From Clostridia bacterium (lineage in GTDB: Bacteria > Bacillota > Clostridia > Lachnospirales > Lachnospiraceae), in the NCBI GenBank assembly GCA_910576325.1, contig CAJTIM010000004.1:124001-188000 (forward strand): a stretch of DNA of 64,000 bases. Reading direction: 5' to 3'. The notes below the pieces were generated by a model. The model had not been told where the DNA came from. It saw only the letters and a list, made by a program, of their open reading frames with translations, and searched no databases. Of this stretch, positions 42,306-53,404 are shown piece by piece (the stretch's first letter is position 1; each line of letters opens with the position of its first letter). A program made the position numbers and the translations under genes.

Positions 42306-42406
42306 TAAGCATAACAGTAAAATTGACCGCAGGGCAAAACAGGCAAAAAGGTTCAGACGATGTGAAAGCGGCTGCGGTTAATATAAAAAACGGCCCAGGG
42401 GCCTAA

Positions 42407-44320
<1,914 letters not shown>

Positions 44321-44343
44321 GGCTATAAAAGCTACATCTCCCC

Positions 44344-44405
44344 TAGAGCGTGTTTGAAAATTCATTCCTGCAATCTGCCGGAAAGCAATTTTCAAACACG
44401 CTCTA
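44344..44405. repeat. Perfect 19-bp inverted repeat between convergent genes
   Basis: TAGAGCGTGTTTGAAAATT (44344-44362) is exactly mirrored at 44387-44405 across a 24-base loop. The right arm contains the last codons and stop of the AraC gene. There is no T-tract on either strand, so it is not an ordinary terminator. Confidence 0.85.
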
Positions 44406-45321
44406 GGCGCTCCAGCCAAACCAGACTCGCCTTAGGCGACAAAAATTCCTGGGTACTCAAGATGGATCTCTGCTTCGAAGGCAGCTCCTCCCGATCAAAC
44501 TGCGCCCGATACTCCCTGGGAGAATATCCATACTGCCTTACAAAAGCCTTATTCAAATACTTAATATCGGAAAATCCGGATTCCAACGAAATATCCAAAA
44601 GATTCAGGCTCGTCAAAAGCAAAAGCTGACGAGCCTTTTCACACCGCAACGCCGCCACATACTGCTGAAAACTCATCTGAAAATAATCCTTAAACAAATG
44701 AGAAAGATAATGTAGCGAAAGATGCTGCATCTTAGCAATCTCCGAGAGCAGCAGCTTTTCCGAAAAATGAGCATCAATATACTCCGTAATCTGCCGAATC
44801 CGTTCATAATGAATCCACTGCTTTTTCCTCCCGTCCTCCGACAGGCATACGGTAGGCAGATGGCAGACAAAGAGATAGAGAAGCTCATTCACCAGACTCA
44901 TACATTGAAACTCAAAGCCTTTTTCCATAGAAAAATAAGCATAAGCCAGGGAAATCGCCGTATCACGAAGCAGCTTCGCTTTCTCGGCAGGAAAAACACT
45001 CCGCCCCGACACCAGAGAAAATTCCGTATTGTTAATCTGAGGATAATAATCCATGCAAAGAGACTTCTTAATCTGAATAGACAGAATCAGCGCATGCTTA
45101 TCCGCCCGAAGCTCATGGGGCGTACAGGGACTCAGAAGGAAAAAATCATCCCTGTCAAAATGAAGCTGCCGGTTCCGGGAAAAAAGGGTAACGCCTCCGT
45201 CCAGAATCAGGCACATCTCCATATCCCCATGTATATGAGGCGTGCGGTAATCAAGATTTACCAGAAAAACCTTCATATTTTTGATAATTGAATGTTCAAT
45301 AAGCTCATATTCCTGCCGCAT
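44392..45321 (-). CDS. AraC family regulator with cupin sensor domain
   Basis: The 309-residue protein has an N-terminal cupin-like arm (about 25-100; RTPHIHGDMEMCLILDGG, DRDDFFLLSPCTPHEL) and two C-terminal helix-turn-helix motifs (LLLSEIAKMQHLSLHYLSHL and NLLDISLESGFSDIKYLNKAF, ending YGYSPREYR). It fits the sugar-responsive MelR/RhaR-like class. The start at 45321 has ACGGAG seven bases upstream; a TTG at 45339 has none. Its last residues are encoded in the 19-bp inverted repeat. Targets are unknown; it neighbours the sucrose PTS and the HAD phosphatase. Confidence 0.88.
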   Translation of the reverse strand: MRQEYELIEHSIIKNMKVFLVNLDYRTPHIHGDMEMCLILDGGVTLFSRNRQLHFDRDDFFLLSPCTPHELRADKHALILSIQIKKSLCMDYYPQINNTEFSLVSGRSVFPAEKAKLLRDTAISLAYAYFSMEKGFEFQCMSLVNELLYLFVCHLPTVCLSEDGRKKQWIHYERIRQITEYIDAHFSEKLLLSEIAKMQHLSLHYLSHLFKDYFQMSFQQYVAALRCEKARQLLLLTSLNLLDISLESGFSDIKYLNKAFVRQYGYSPREYRAQFDREELPSKQRSILSTQEFLSPKASLVWLERLERV

Positions 45322-45411
45322 CAAAAGCTCCGTTTCCAATCATATTGGTAGATCCCCGCATAAATTCCGTCCCCTTCAAAATCAACGCAAAGAAATATGG
45401 GGAATACACAT

Positions 45412-46251
45412 CTATACCTGCCCGCAGGAAGCCTTCAATATAAATTCTTCCACAGCCCAGGCAACACCACATTCATCATTGGTAAAGGGGGCAATGCAGT
45501 CCGCCTTTTCCTGGGTCTCCGGGTAGGCATTTTTCATAGCAATGCCAAGTCCGGCATATTCAAGCATGGGAATATCGTTAAAGCCGTCGCCGCAGGCCAT
45601 AATTTCCTCCCGGGTAATATCCAGATATTCACAGATATGGGCCAGAGCCTTGTCCTTAGCCACACCCTTGGGAGCCAGCTCCAGAAAATAAGACTCTGCG
45701 AAGAAACTGTCACAGATATGTGAATATTTGGAAAGAAATTCCTCCCGGGCTTTCACAAGCCGCTCGTGCTCCCCGGCTCCTAAAATCTTTGGAATCGGAT
45801 AGTCCAGAAATTTCGGAAGATCCGGAACCTTTTTTACCGGCGCGGAATTGCATTTGCACTCGGCAAGGACATAGTGATCTGTGTCCGTCTCCGCCACAAT
45901 CTCATTGTCCGTATAGGATAAGGGCTGCGCACCGTATTTCCTGACAATGGCACAGGTATCGGCAATGGCTTCCCTGGGGAAAAATAACTGCTGAATCATA
46001 GTGCCGGTTTTGTAATCAAAGGTTTTGCCTCCGTTAAAAGCAGCAATGATTCCGCCCCGCTTTTCAAATTCCAGTTCCTTCGCAAGACCGATAATCCCCA
46101 TGACCGAGCGGCCGGAGATTAAGATAACCTGAACGCCCAGGTCCATGGCTTTCCACAGAGCTTCTTTATTTTTGAGAGGAAGCTTTTTGTCGCTGTCCGT
46201 CAGTGTTCCGTCCAAATCCAGTGCCACTGCTTTGTATTTTAAATTCTGCAT
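45412..46251 (-). CDS. Cof-type HAD family sugar phosphatase
   Basis: The 279-residue cytoplasmic phosphatase has motif I DLDGTLTDSD (nucleophile and acid Asp12/Asp14), motif II LISGRS, the large C2-type cap (about 85-195), the motif III lysine in KGVAKDKAL and motif IV GDGFNDIPML. Such enzymes dephosphorylate sugar phosphates or flavin and pyridoxal intermediates. AGGGAGA precedes the ATG. It is transcribed away from the ABC sugar importer and may relieve sugar-phosphate stress. Confidence 0.9.
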   Translation of the reverse strand: MQNLKYKAVALDLDGTLTDSDKKLPLKNKEALWKAMDLGVQVILISGRSVMGIIGLAKELEFEKRGGIIAAFNGGKTFDYKTGTMIQQLFFPREAIADTCAIVRKYGAQPLSYTDNEIVAETDTDHYVLAECKCNSAPVKKVPDLPKFLDYPIPKILGAGEHERLVKAREEFLSKYSHICDSFFAESYFLELAPKGVAKDKALAHICEYLDITREEIMACGDGFNDIPMLEYAGLGIAMKNAYPETQEKADCIAPFTNDECGVAWAVEEFILKASCGQV

Positions 46252-46286
46252 ACGGATTCTCCCTTAATTCTTAGCTTTTTGTAATC

Positions 46287-46315
46287 ATTATACCGTGGGC
46301 TGCAGGAAAGAGCAA
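46287..46315 (-). promoter_or_regulatory. Predicted promoter of the HAD gene
   Basis: On the - strand TTGCTC (46315-46310), 17 bases, consensus TATAAT (46292-46287). Confidence 0.6.
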
Positions 46316-46379
46316 CATTTAAAACAGCCGCTACCAGGACAAATTTGTCTTTCTTCATTTTTTTAGAGCAAAAAAATGC

Positions 46380-46466
46380 TATAATTAGTTTAGTGAATAA
46401 ATTAAATAACAAAATTGTCAAGAAAGTAGACAACTAATTGCTATATAACCTGTGGTATAGTACAAA
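46380..46466 (+). promoter_or_regulatory. Promoter region of the ChvE-type ABC operon
   Basis: TTGCTA (46438-46443), 17 bases and TACAAA (46461-46466) overlap a TATAGT (46456-46461), and a separate TATAAT lies at 46380-46385. TTGTC (46415-46419) and GACAA (46429-46433) form an inverted repeat just upstream, which could be the site of an activator such as the YesN-type regulator. The rest of the 46252-46605 gap shows nothing else. Confidence 0.45.
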
Positions 46467-46605
46467 TGTACCAAATAAATCACGAAAAGCAATGTCTCAA
46501 AACCAAATGGAAGGATTTGCGTCCGTATACATTTACATTCGGAACCTGTTCTTGCTTAAAAGCGGGGAGAGAGATTGCAGAACAACATTCAGGGAGGACG
46601 AAAAC

Positions 46606-47754
46606 ATGAAGAGAAAATTACTCAGTGTCATTCTGGCAGCGGCAATGGTAACCGCTATGCTGGCAGGCTGCGGTTCCAAAGAAGCGGAAGCTCCGGCAGC
46701 GGCAGAGGGCGAGACAGAAGCTCCTGCACAGGCAGAGGGTGAAACAGAGGCTCCGGCAGAGAGCGCAGGCGGAGAAGGAGGTCTGGTAGGCGTGGCAATG
46801 CCCACCAAGGATCTTCAGCGATGGAATCAGGATGGCTCCAACATGAAGGCGGAACTGGAAGCAGCAGGCTACACCGTAGACCTGCAGTATGCAAGCAATG
46901 ACAACGCAACAATGGTATCCCAGATTGAAACCATGATTACAAACGGCTGCAAGGTTCTGGTTATCGCTTCCATCGACGGCGACGCGCTCGGAACCGTTCT
47001 GGCTCAGGCAAAGGAAGCCAACATTCCGGTTATCGCTTATGACCGTCTGCTGATGAACTCCGACGCAGTTACCTACTATGCAACCTTTGACAACTACATG
47101 GTAGGCCAGAAGCAGGGCGAGTACATTGTACAGGCTCTTGATCTGGAAAATGCCGAGGGACCCTTCAACATGGAGATCTTTACCGGTGACCCGGGCGACA
47201 ACAATGCCAACTTCTTCTATGGCGGCGCTATGGATGTACTGAATCCCTATATCGAGTCCGGCAAACTGGTGATCCAGTCCGGTCAGAAGGAATTTGCAGA
47301 GGTTGCAACGGCAAACTGGGCGACAGAAACCGCACAGTCCAGAATGGATGCCATTCTTGCTTCCTACTATGCGGACGGCACAGAGCTTGACGTAGTACTC
47401 TGCTCCAACGACTCCACCGCACTTGGCGTAACCAATGCGCTTGAGGCTGCTTACACAGGCGAATGGCCGGTTATCACAGGTCAGGATTGTGACGTTGCCA
47501 ACGTAAAGAACATGATTGCAGGAAAGCAGTCCATGTCCATCTTCAAGGATACCCGTACACTGGCAAGCCAGGTAGTAAAGATGGTAGATTCCATCATGAA
47601 GGGCGAAGAGGCGGAAGTAAATGATACCGAGACTTATGACAATGGCGCTATCGTAGTTCCCTCTTATCTTTGCGAGCCGGTATTCGCAGATGTGAACAAC
47701 TACAAAGAGCTGTTGGTTGATTCCGGTTACTATACGGAGGCAGACCTTCAGTAA
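46606..47754 (+). CDS. chvE: Multiple monosaccharide-binding lipoprotein (ChvE-like)
   Basis: This is the substrate-binding protein of the following ABC importer. It has a signal peptide and lipobox LAGC (lipid at Cys22), a Glu/Ala/Pro-rich linker with repeated EGETEAPA units (about 30-60), and a Peripla_BP_4 domain. The domain shows QIETMITNGCKVLVIASIDGDAL, NIPVIAYDRLLMNSDAVTYY, ATFDNYMVGQ and LCSNDSTALGVTNAL. ChvE proteins bind xylose, glucose, galactose or arabinose. GGGAGGA precedes the ATG at 46606. A terminator-like hairpin follows, which fits higher expression of the binding protein than of the membrane parts. Confidence 0.9.
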   Translation: MKRKLLSVILAAAMVTAMLAGCGSKEAEAPAAAEGETEAPAQAEGETEAPAESAGGEGGLVGVAMPTKDLQRWNQDGSNMKAELEAAGYTVDLQYASNDNATMVSQIETMITNGCKVLVIASIDGDALGTVLAQAKEANIPVIAYDRLLMNSDAVTYYATFDNYMVGQKQGEYIVQALDLENAEGPFNMEIFTGDPGDNNANFFYGGAMDVLNPYIESGKLVIQSGQKEFAEVATANWATETAQSRMDAILASYYADGTELDVVLCSNDSTALGVTNALEAAYTGEWPVITGQDCDVANVKNMIAGKQSMSIFKDTRTLASQVVKMVDSIMKGEEAEVNDTETYDNGAIVVPSYLCEPVFADVNNYKELLVDSGYYTEADLQ

Positions 47755-47782
47755 TCAGCAAAATGCAGACAAAAATGAGAAT

Positions 47783-47808
47783 AGGCGGGATTCTCCCGCC
47801 TGTTCCGT
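47783..47808 (+). terminator. Intra-operon attenuating terminator after the binding protein
   Basis: AGGCGGGA (47783-47790) pairs with TCCCGCCT (47794-47801) in a tight hairpin, then GTTCCGTT. It probably lets only part of the transcripts continue. Confidence 0.7.
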
Positions 47809-47831
47809 TCTATGAAAAAGAACTGGAATCA

Positions 47832-47923
47832 GCAATCACATTCCGGTGCACGGAACAATTTGCAGGCGCATGCATCTGTGACTGGGAATTGTTCTCAGTA
47901 ACCGTGTACCGGAATGTGATTGC
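47832..47923 (+). repeat. Long structured inverted repeat between the binding-protein and ATPase genes
   Basis: GCAATCACATTCCGGT-G-CACGG on the left is mirrored by CCGTG-T-ACCGGAATGTGATTGC on the right, and AACAATT/AATTGTT adds a further inner stem. The whole lies 18 bases downstream of the terminator hairpin and 31 bases before the ATPase start. Confidence 0.8.
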
Positions 47924-47954
47924 AGGACAGGAATAAAACAGGGGGATTATAAAA

Positions 47955-49493
47955 TTGGCGAAGATTTTATTGGAAATGAAAAGCATCACCAAAACATTCC
48001 CGGGCGTCAAAGCGCTTGACAACGTCAATCTAAAGGTGGAAGAGGGCGAGGTCCACGCCCTGGTAGGGGAAAACGGCGCCGGAAAGTCCACGCTTATGAA
48101 TGTCTTAAGCGGCATTTACCCTTACGGAACCTACGAGGGAGACATTATTTACAACGGAGAAGTCTGTAAGTTCGGAAAGATTAAGGACAGCGAAGAAAAA
48201 GGCATTGTCATCATTCATCAGGAATTGGCACTTATCCCCTATATGACCATCGGGGAAAATATGTTTCTTGGAAATGAGCGCGGAAAAAAGGCGGCCATTG
48301 ACTGGAGCGAAACCTACGGACAGGCGGACAAATATCTGCGCCAGGTAGGTCTTAAGGAATCCTCACGGACCTTGATCAAAGACATCGGCGTAGGAAAGCA
48401 GCAGCTTGTGGAGATTGCGAAGGCACTGGCAAAGCATGCAAAGCTGCTGATATTAGACGAGCCTACGGCCTCCTTAAATGAATCGGATTCCCAGGCGCTT
48501 CTGGATCTGATGCTGGAGTTTAAGAAGCAGGGCATGACTTCGATAATTATTTCTCATAAGCTGAATGAGATTTCTTATGTAGCAGATAAAATAACGGTGA
48601 TCCGGGACGGCTCCACCATTGAGACACTTGACAAGGCGGCGGACGATATCAGCGAGGACCGGATCATCAAGGGAATGGTGGGCCGGGATCTGACAGACCG
48701 TTTCCCAAAGAGAACGGAAAAGCATATTGGAGATATCAATCTGGAGGTTAAGGACTGGACGGTGTACCATCCTCTCTATACCGAGCGCAAGGTGGTGGAC
48801 GGCGTGTCCATGAATGTGCGCAAGGGCGAGGTGGTGGGAATCTCCGGTCTTATGGGCGCCGGACGGACAGAGCTTGCCATGAGCATTTTCGGAAAGAGCT
48901 ACGGAACCAACATTTCCGGAACCCTTAAGATTGCGGGGCAGGAGGTGGAGCTTAAAAATGTCCGCGACGCCATTAAGCGGAAACTGGCCTATGTGACCGA
49001 GGACCGCAAGGGCAACGGCCTGATTCTCTCCAATCCCATTAAAATAAATACCACACTGGCCAATCTGAACAGCATCAGCGCCCGGGGCGTCATTGATAAG
49101 GATAAGGAATACCAGATTGCCGTGGAGTACAAGGAAAAGCTGAACACCAAATGTCCGACGGTAGAGCAGAATGTAGGAAACCTAAGCGGCGGCAATCAGC
49201 AGAAGGTTCTGCTGGCGAAGTGGATGTTTGCGGACCCGGATGTTCTGATTCTTGATGAGCCTACCAGGGGTATCGACGTAGGCGCCAAATATGAGATTTA
49301 CTGCATTATCAACAGTCTGGTGGCAGAGGGAAAATCCGTGATAATGATTTCCTCCGAGCTTCCGGAGGTTCTCGGCATGTGCGACCGCATTTACGTGATG
49401 AATGAAGGTAAGATGGTAGGCGAGCTTGAGGCGGAGGAAGCGACCCAGGAGCGGATTATGGCCCAGATTTTAAAGTCAAGTAAAGGAGAATAG
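47955..49493 (+). CDS. gguA: Monosaccharide ABC importer, double ATPase (XylG/GguA-like)
   Basis: This 512-residue protein has two fused ATPase domains of the CUT2 class, which energise sugar uptake. Domain 1 has Walker [10 protein letters not shown] (38-46) and [10 protein letters not shown]. Domain 2 has the degenerate Walker [11 protein letters not shown], the signature [14 protein letters not shown] and [11 protein letters not shown]. It begins with TTG at 47955 behind GGGGG nine bases upstream. No ATG with a ribosome binding site is nearby. It lies between the binding protein and the permease. Confidence 0.93.
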   Translation: MAKILLEMKSITKTFPGVKALDNVNLKVEEGEVHALVGENGAGKSTLMNVLSGIYPYGTYEGDIIYNGEVCKFGKIKDSEEKGIVIIHQELALIPYMTIGENMFLGNERGKKAAIDWSETYGQADKYLRQVGLKESSRTLIKDIGVGKQQLVEIAKALAKHAKLLILDEPTASLNESDSQALLDLMLEFKKQGMTSIIISHKLNEISYVADKITVIRDGSTIETLDKAADDISEDRIIKGMVGRDLTDRFPKRTEKHIGDINLEVKDWTVYHPLYTERKVVDGVSMNVRKGEVVGISGLMGAGRTELAMSIFGKSYGTNISGTLKIAGQEVELKNVRDAIKRKLAYVTEDRKGNGLILSNPIKINTTLANLNSISARGVIDKDKEYQIAVEYKEKLNTKCPTVEQNVGNLSGGNQQKVLLAKWMFADPDVLILDEPTRGIDVGAKYEIYCIINSLVAEGKSVIMISSELPEVLGMCDRIYVMNEGKMVGELEAEEATQERIMAQILKSSKGE

Positions 49494-49498
49494 ACATT

Positions 49499-50674
49499 AT
49501 GGATAAAGCAAATATGAAAGCCGTCCTTCAAAAATATACCATGATTATTGTACTCGTCCTGGTGACACTGTTTTTTACCTGGAAAACAGGGGGTAAGATT
49601 CTGCTTGCCCAGAATATTTCCAATCTGATTTCCCAGAATGCTTATGTGTTTGTATTGGCAACCGGTATGCTGCTCTGCATCCTTACAGGCGGCAACATCG
49701 ACCTTTCCGTGGGATCGGTTGTCTGCTTTGTAGGCGCGGTGGGCGCCGTGCTGATGGAGAACTTTAAAATGAATATGGGCGTAGCCGTGATTGCTATGTT
49801 AGTCATCGGAACGCTGATCGGCGCATGGCAGGGCTACTGGATCGCATTTGTGCGGATTCCTCCCTTTATCACCACACTTTCCGGTATGCTTGTATTCCGC
49901 GGCTTGTCCAATGTGGTGCTGAACGGACTGACCGTATCCCTAAATTCCGAAGCCTTTATCAAAATCTTCGGCGGCGGCGCCAACTGCTTTGTACCGGATT
50001 TCTTCGGAGTGGAGGGCTTTAATCTGACCTGTATGCTGGCAGGTGTTCTTGCTGCTGCCATTTATATACTGCTCCAGGTGAAGGGGCGTATGAGTCGGGT
50101 GAAGAAGGGCTATGAGGTAGATCCAATTTCCGGTATGCTTGTTAAGACCGTTCTGATTTCGGCTGTAATCCTGGTATTTGCCTACAAGCTGTCCCGGTAC
50201 AAGGGTATTCCCTCCGCGCTTTTGTGGGTGCTGATTGTGGTTCTTGTTTATGGCTACATAACCTCCAATACCACAACAGGACGTTACTTCTATGCGGTGG
50301 GAGGAAATGAGAAGGCCACAAAGCTTTCCGGTATCAATACGGATAAGGTTTACTTTATCGCTTATCTCAACATGGGCTTTTTGTCCGCTCTGGCCGGTAT
50401 GCTGACCATCGCCCGTATGACCTCTGCGCAGCCGACTTATGGGCAGAACTATGAGATGGATGCGATTGGTTCCTGCTTTATCGGCGGCGCTTCCGCTTAC
50501 GGCGGCGTGGGAACCGTTCCCGGAGTTATTGTAGGCGCTATTCTTATGGGCGTTATCAACCTGGGCATGAGCATCATGGGCGTGGACGCCAACTATCAGA
50601 GAGTGGTAAAGGGGCTTGTGCTTCTGGCGGCAGTTATCTTTGATGTGGTTTCCAAGAGGGAAGCGCAGAAATAG
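49499..50674 (+). CDS. gguB: Monosaccharide ABC importer, permease (GguB/XylH-like)
   Basis: The 391-residue membrane protein is of the BPD_transp_2 type, with about ten hydrophobic helices. It has the family pattern LLCILTGGNIDLSVGSVVCFVGA (about 62-84), PPFITTLSGMLVFRGL, and late in the protein GSCFIGGASAYGGVGTVPGVIVGAILMG. It forms the channel for the sugar bound by the lipoprotein. The ATG lies five bases after the ATPase stop, with AAAGGAGA as the ribosome binding site. Confidence 0.93.
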   Translation: MDKANMKAVLQKYTMIIVLVLVTLFFTWKTGGKILLAQNISNLISQNAYVFVLATGMLLCILTGGNIDLSVGSVVCFVGAVGAVLMENFKMNMGVAVIAMLVIGTLIGAWQGYWIAFVRIPPFITTLSGMLVFRGLSNVVLNGLTVSLNSEAFIKIFGGGANCFVPDFFGVEGFNLTCMLAGVLAAAIYILLQVKGRMSRVKKGYEVDPISGMLVKTVLISAVILVFAYKLSRYKGIPSALLWVLIVVLVYGYITSNTTTGRYFYAVGGNEKATKLSGINTDKVYFIAYLNMGFLSALAGMLTIARMTSAQPTYGQNYEMDAIGSCFIGGASAYGGVGTVPGVIVGAILMGVINLGMSIMGVDANYQRVVKGLVLLAAVIFDVVSKREAQK

Positions 50675-50810
50675 AGAGTAAAGGTAAAAAGCAGGGATAA
50701 GAAGTAAAGAGAAAAAGTAATGACAAAAAGTGCGGGATAATTCGCGGTAAAGCAAACAAAAAAGCAGGTATGCAGGCCAGGAATATTAAGCGCTTTTCAT
50801 TGCAAAATAC

Positions 50811-50839
50811 TTGCGTTTCCTCTGACCGGGTGATACTAT
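50811..50839 (+). promoter_or_regulatory. Predicted promoter of the DUF4867-isomerase-kinase operon
   Basis: TTGCGT (50811-50816), 17 bases, TACTAT (50834-50839) in GGTGATACTAT. The wider pattern equals that at 27549-27577. Confidence 0.6.
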
Positions 50840-50889
50840 AAATTCAGTTAGTTTAATAGGTGAACTAAATGACTGAAAGGAGAACCGCA

Positions 50890-51507
50890 ATGCAGATTAA
50901 GAAAGTAACTGACAAAGAATTTCAGAAATACGGAAGAGTATTGGATGTAAAGGCGCCGGATTTGCTGAAGCGTCTGGAGGGAACGCCGATGCCCCAGGAT
51001 GTGGTTTACGTGGCGTCTGCCCCGGAGCTTGAGGCGTGTGAGGAATTTGATGCGTTGGAGAACAGCATATTCGGAGGGATGCCGATTCAGGTTGGTTATT
51101 GCAACGGAAACAATCATACACTGAACGCTGTGGAATATCACCGCAATTCAGAGATCAACATCCCTTTGACCGGAGCAGTTTTAATCGTAGGCATGCAGCA
51201 GGATGTGGAAGCAGATTTTACATATGATACCTCTAAGATGGAGGCTTTTGAGGCTCCGGCCGGCTGTGTGGTAGAGCTTTACGCCACCACCCTTCACTAT
51301 GCGCCGTGCAATCTGAAGGAAGAGGGCTTCCGGGTTGTGATTATTCTTCCCAAGGGAACGAACACAGAGCCGCCTGTGCTGACAGGAAAATCTGCGGAAG
51401 AAAAGCTGATGACTGCAAGAAACAAGTGGCTGATTGCCCACGAGGAATCAGGCCTGGGCGCAGACGGGGCCTTTGTGGGACTTAAGGGCGAGAATTTAAA
51501 ATTGTAA
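50890..51507 (+). CDS. DUF4867 family protein
   Basis: The 205-residue protein has a cupin-like profile: VEYHRNSEINIPLTGAVLIVG (about 86-106), AFEAPAGCVVELYATTLHYAPC (about 127-148) and FRVVIILPKGTN. It matches the uncharacterised DUF4867 family of Firmicutes, which is often next to sugar isomerases and kinases. By fold and context it may be a sugar or sugar-phosphate epimerase or isomerase, but no activity is known. AAAGGAGA sets the start at 50890. A nested-hairpin repeat array separates it from the isomerase gene. Confidence 0.8.
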   Translation: MQIKKVTDKEFQKYGRVLDVKAPDLLKRLEGTPMPQDVVYVASAPELEACEEFDALENSIFGGMPIQVGYCNGNNHTLNAVEYHRNSEINIPLTGAVLIVGMQQDVEADFTYDTSKMEAFEAPAGCVVELYATTLHYAPCNLKEEGFRVVIILPKGTNTEPPVLTGKSAEEKLMTARNKWLIAHEESGLGADGAFVGLKGENLKL

Positions 51508-51540
51508 TTGGAACTAAAAACGGAACTGGAACAGACCGGC

Positions 51541-51779
51541 TGGTAAAGTCGCAAAGGCGCACGAGAGGAACTTTTATGAGGCCCTTTCGAATAAAAGCTT
51601 CTCTCATAACAGGTGTGCCGAAGCGACTTTACCCTTTAGAGCCATCGCGCGGCGATTATACTGGTAAAGTCGCAAAGGCGCACGAGAGGAACTTTCATGA
51701 GTGCCTTTTCGAATGAAAGTTTCTCTCATAACAAGTGTGCCGAAGTGACTTTACCCTTTAGAGCTGTCGCGCAGCGACT
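51541..51779. repeat. Nested-hairpin intergenic repeat array, about 2 units
   Basis: A partial unit (51541-51622), a full unit (51623-51744) and a terminal half-unit (51745-51779) are present. In the full unit both strands of the long stem changed together: ACTTTCAT faces ATGAAAGT, where other units have ACTTTTAT and ATAAAAGT. ATAGGAGG of the isomerase gene follows within five bases. Confidence 0.9.
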
Positions 51780-51796
51780 GGAATAGGAGGAAAAAG

Positions 51797-53281
51797 ATGA
51801 TTAATATTCCATCAGTAAAAGTAGGAATTGTAGCAGTGAGCAGAGACTGTTTTCCGGAGTCTTTGTCCGTAAACCGCAGAAAAGCTCTGGTAAAAGCTTA
51901 TGAAGAGAAATACGAAGCCGCAGACATTTACGAATGTCCCATCTGTATCGTGGAGAGCGAGATACATATGGTTCAGGCCCTTGAGGATGTAAAGAAGGCC
52001 GGCTGTGACGCACTGGTAGTTTACTTAGGCAATTTCGGACCGGAGATTTCCGAAACCCTTCTGGCAAAGCATTTTGACGGCCCTGTAATGTTCGTGGCGG
52101 CAGCCGAGGAATCAGGCGACTCCTTGATCCAGGGCCGGGGCGACGCATACTGCGGTATGCTGAACGCAAGCTACAACTTGAAGCTTCGCAACGTCCGCGC
52201 CTACATTCCCGAGTACCCGGTGGGAACCGCCGAGGAATGTGCCGACATGATCCATGAATTTCTGCCCATTGCCCGTGCCATTACAGGGTTAAGCAGTCTC
52301 AAGATCATCAGCTTCGGACCAAGACCTTTGAACTTCCTGGCCTGCAATGCGCCTATCAAACAGCTCTATAACCTGGGCGTGGAGATTGAAGAAAACTCCG
52401 AGCTGGATCTCTTTGAGGCGTTCAATAAGCATGCGGACGATCCCAGGATTCCTGACGTGGTAAAGGATATGGAGGAGGAATTAGGGGAAGGCAACCAGAA
52501 GCCCCAGATTCTGTCCAAGCTTGCTCAATATGAATTAACTCTGCTTGACTGGGTGGAGGAGCACAAGGGCTATCGGAAGTACGTTGCCATTGCAGGAAAA
52601 TGCTGGCCTGCCTTCCAGACCCAATTTGGCTTTGTTCCCTGTTATGTAAACAGCCGCCTCACCGGACGGGGCATCCCCGTATCCTGCGAGGTAGATATCT
52701 ACGGAGCCCTCAGCGAGTTTATCGGAACTTGTGTAAGCCAGGATGCGGTGACCCTGCTTGACATTAACAATACGGTTCCGGCTGATATTTACAAGGAAGA
52801 GATCGCACCCAAGTACGATTATACACACAAGGATACCTTTATGGGCTTCCACTGCGGCAATACCTGCTCCAAGAAGCTGTCCTCCTGCTCCATGAAATAT
52901 CAGCTTATTATGGCCAGAAGTCTGCCAGAGGAAGTGACCCAGGGAACCTTAGAGGGCGATATTGTGCCCGGCGACATTACGTTCTTCCGCCTGCAGAGCA
53001 CGGCAGACTGCAAGCTGCGCGCTTACGTGGCGCAGGGAGAGGTTCTTCCCGTTGCAACACGTTCCTTCGGAGCGATCGGAATCTTTGCCATCCCGGAGAT
53101 GGGACGCTTCTACCGTCATGTGCTGATCGAGGGCAATTATCCCCATCACGGCGCCGTGGCATTCGGTCATTACGGCAAGGCATTGTTTGAGGTGTTCAAA
53201 TATCTGGGCGTAGAGCCGGAGGAGCTGGGCTTCAATCAGCCCAAGGGAATGCTCTATAAGACGGAGAATCCCTTTGGATAA
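51797..53281 (+). CDS. L-fucose/L-arabinose isomerase-family protein
   Basis: This 494-residue sugar isomerase has the FucI/AraA fold. The N-terminal Rossmann-like part has VGIVAVSRDCFPESL and GCDALVVYLGNFGPE. The C-terminal active-site region has Glu in VSCEVDIYGALSEF, Asp in LLDINN, His in GFHCGNT and the late NYPHHGAVAFGHYG histidines, which together resemble the manganese site. It probably converts an aldose to a ketose that the following kinase phosphorylates. It is neither classical AraA nor FucI; D-arabinose, L-fucose, D-xylose and L-arabinose are all possible substrates. ATAGGAGG lies eight bases before the ATG. Confidence 0.82.
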   Translation: MINIPSVKVGIVAVSRDCFPESLSVNRRKALVKAYEEKYEAADIYECPICIVESEIHMVQALEDVKKAGCDALVVYLGNFGPEISETLLAKHFDGPVMFVAAAEESGDSLIQGRGDAYCGMLNASYNLKLRNVRAYIPEYPVGTAEECADMIHEFLPIARAITGLSSLKIISFGPRPLNFLACNAPIKQLYNLGVEIEENSELDLFEAFNKHADDPRIPDVVKDMEEELGEGNQKPQILSKLAQYELTLLDWVEEHKGYRKYVAIAGKCWPAFQTQFGFVPCYVNSRLTGRGIPVSCEVDIYGALSEFIGTCVSQDAVTLLDINNTVPADIYKEEIAPKYDYTHKDTFMGFHCGNTCSKKLSSCSMKYQLIMARSLPEEVTQGTLEGDIVPGDITFFRLQSTADCKLRAYVAQGEVLPVATRSFGAIGIFAIPEMGRFYRHVLIEGNYPHHGAVAFGHYGKALFEVFKYLGVEPEELGFNQPKGMLYKTENPFG

Positions 53282-53323
53282 AATAGGAAATCCGCTTCCA
53301 AGTACATAGGGAACGAAAATTCA

Positions 53324-53347
53324 GCCTGCCCCTTTTCAGGGGCAGGC
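53324..53347 (+). terminator. Intra-operon hairpin between isomerase and kinase
   Basis: GCCTGCCCCT (53324-53333) pairs perfectly with AGGGGCAGGC (53338-53347) around a TTTC loop. There is no T-tract; it more likely stabilises mRNA ends than terminates. Confidence 0.6.
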
Positions 53348-53404
53348 ATTGTGGGATAATTATAAGAAACCGGAAAATAGTACGGAACTGAAATGGAGGT
53401 TTAT

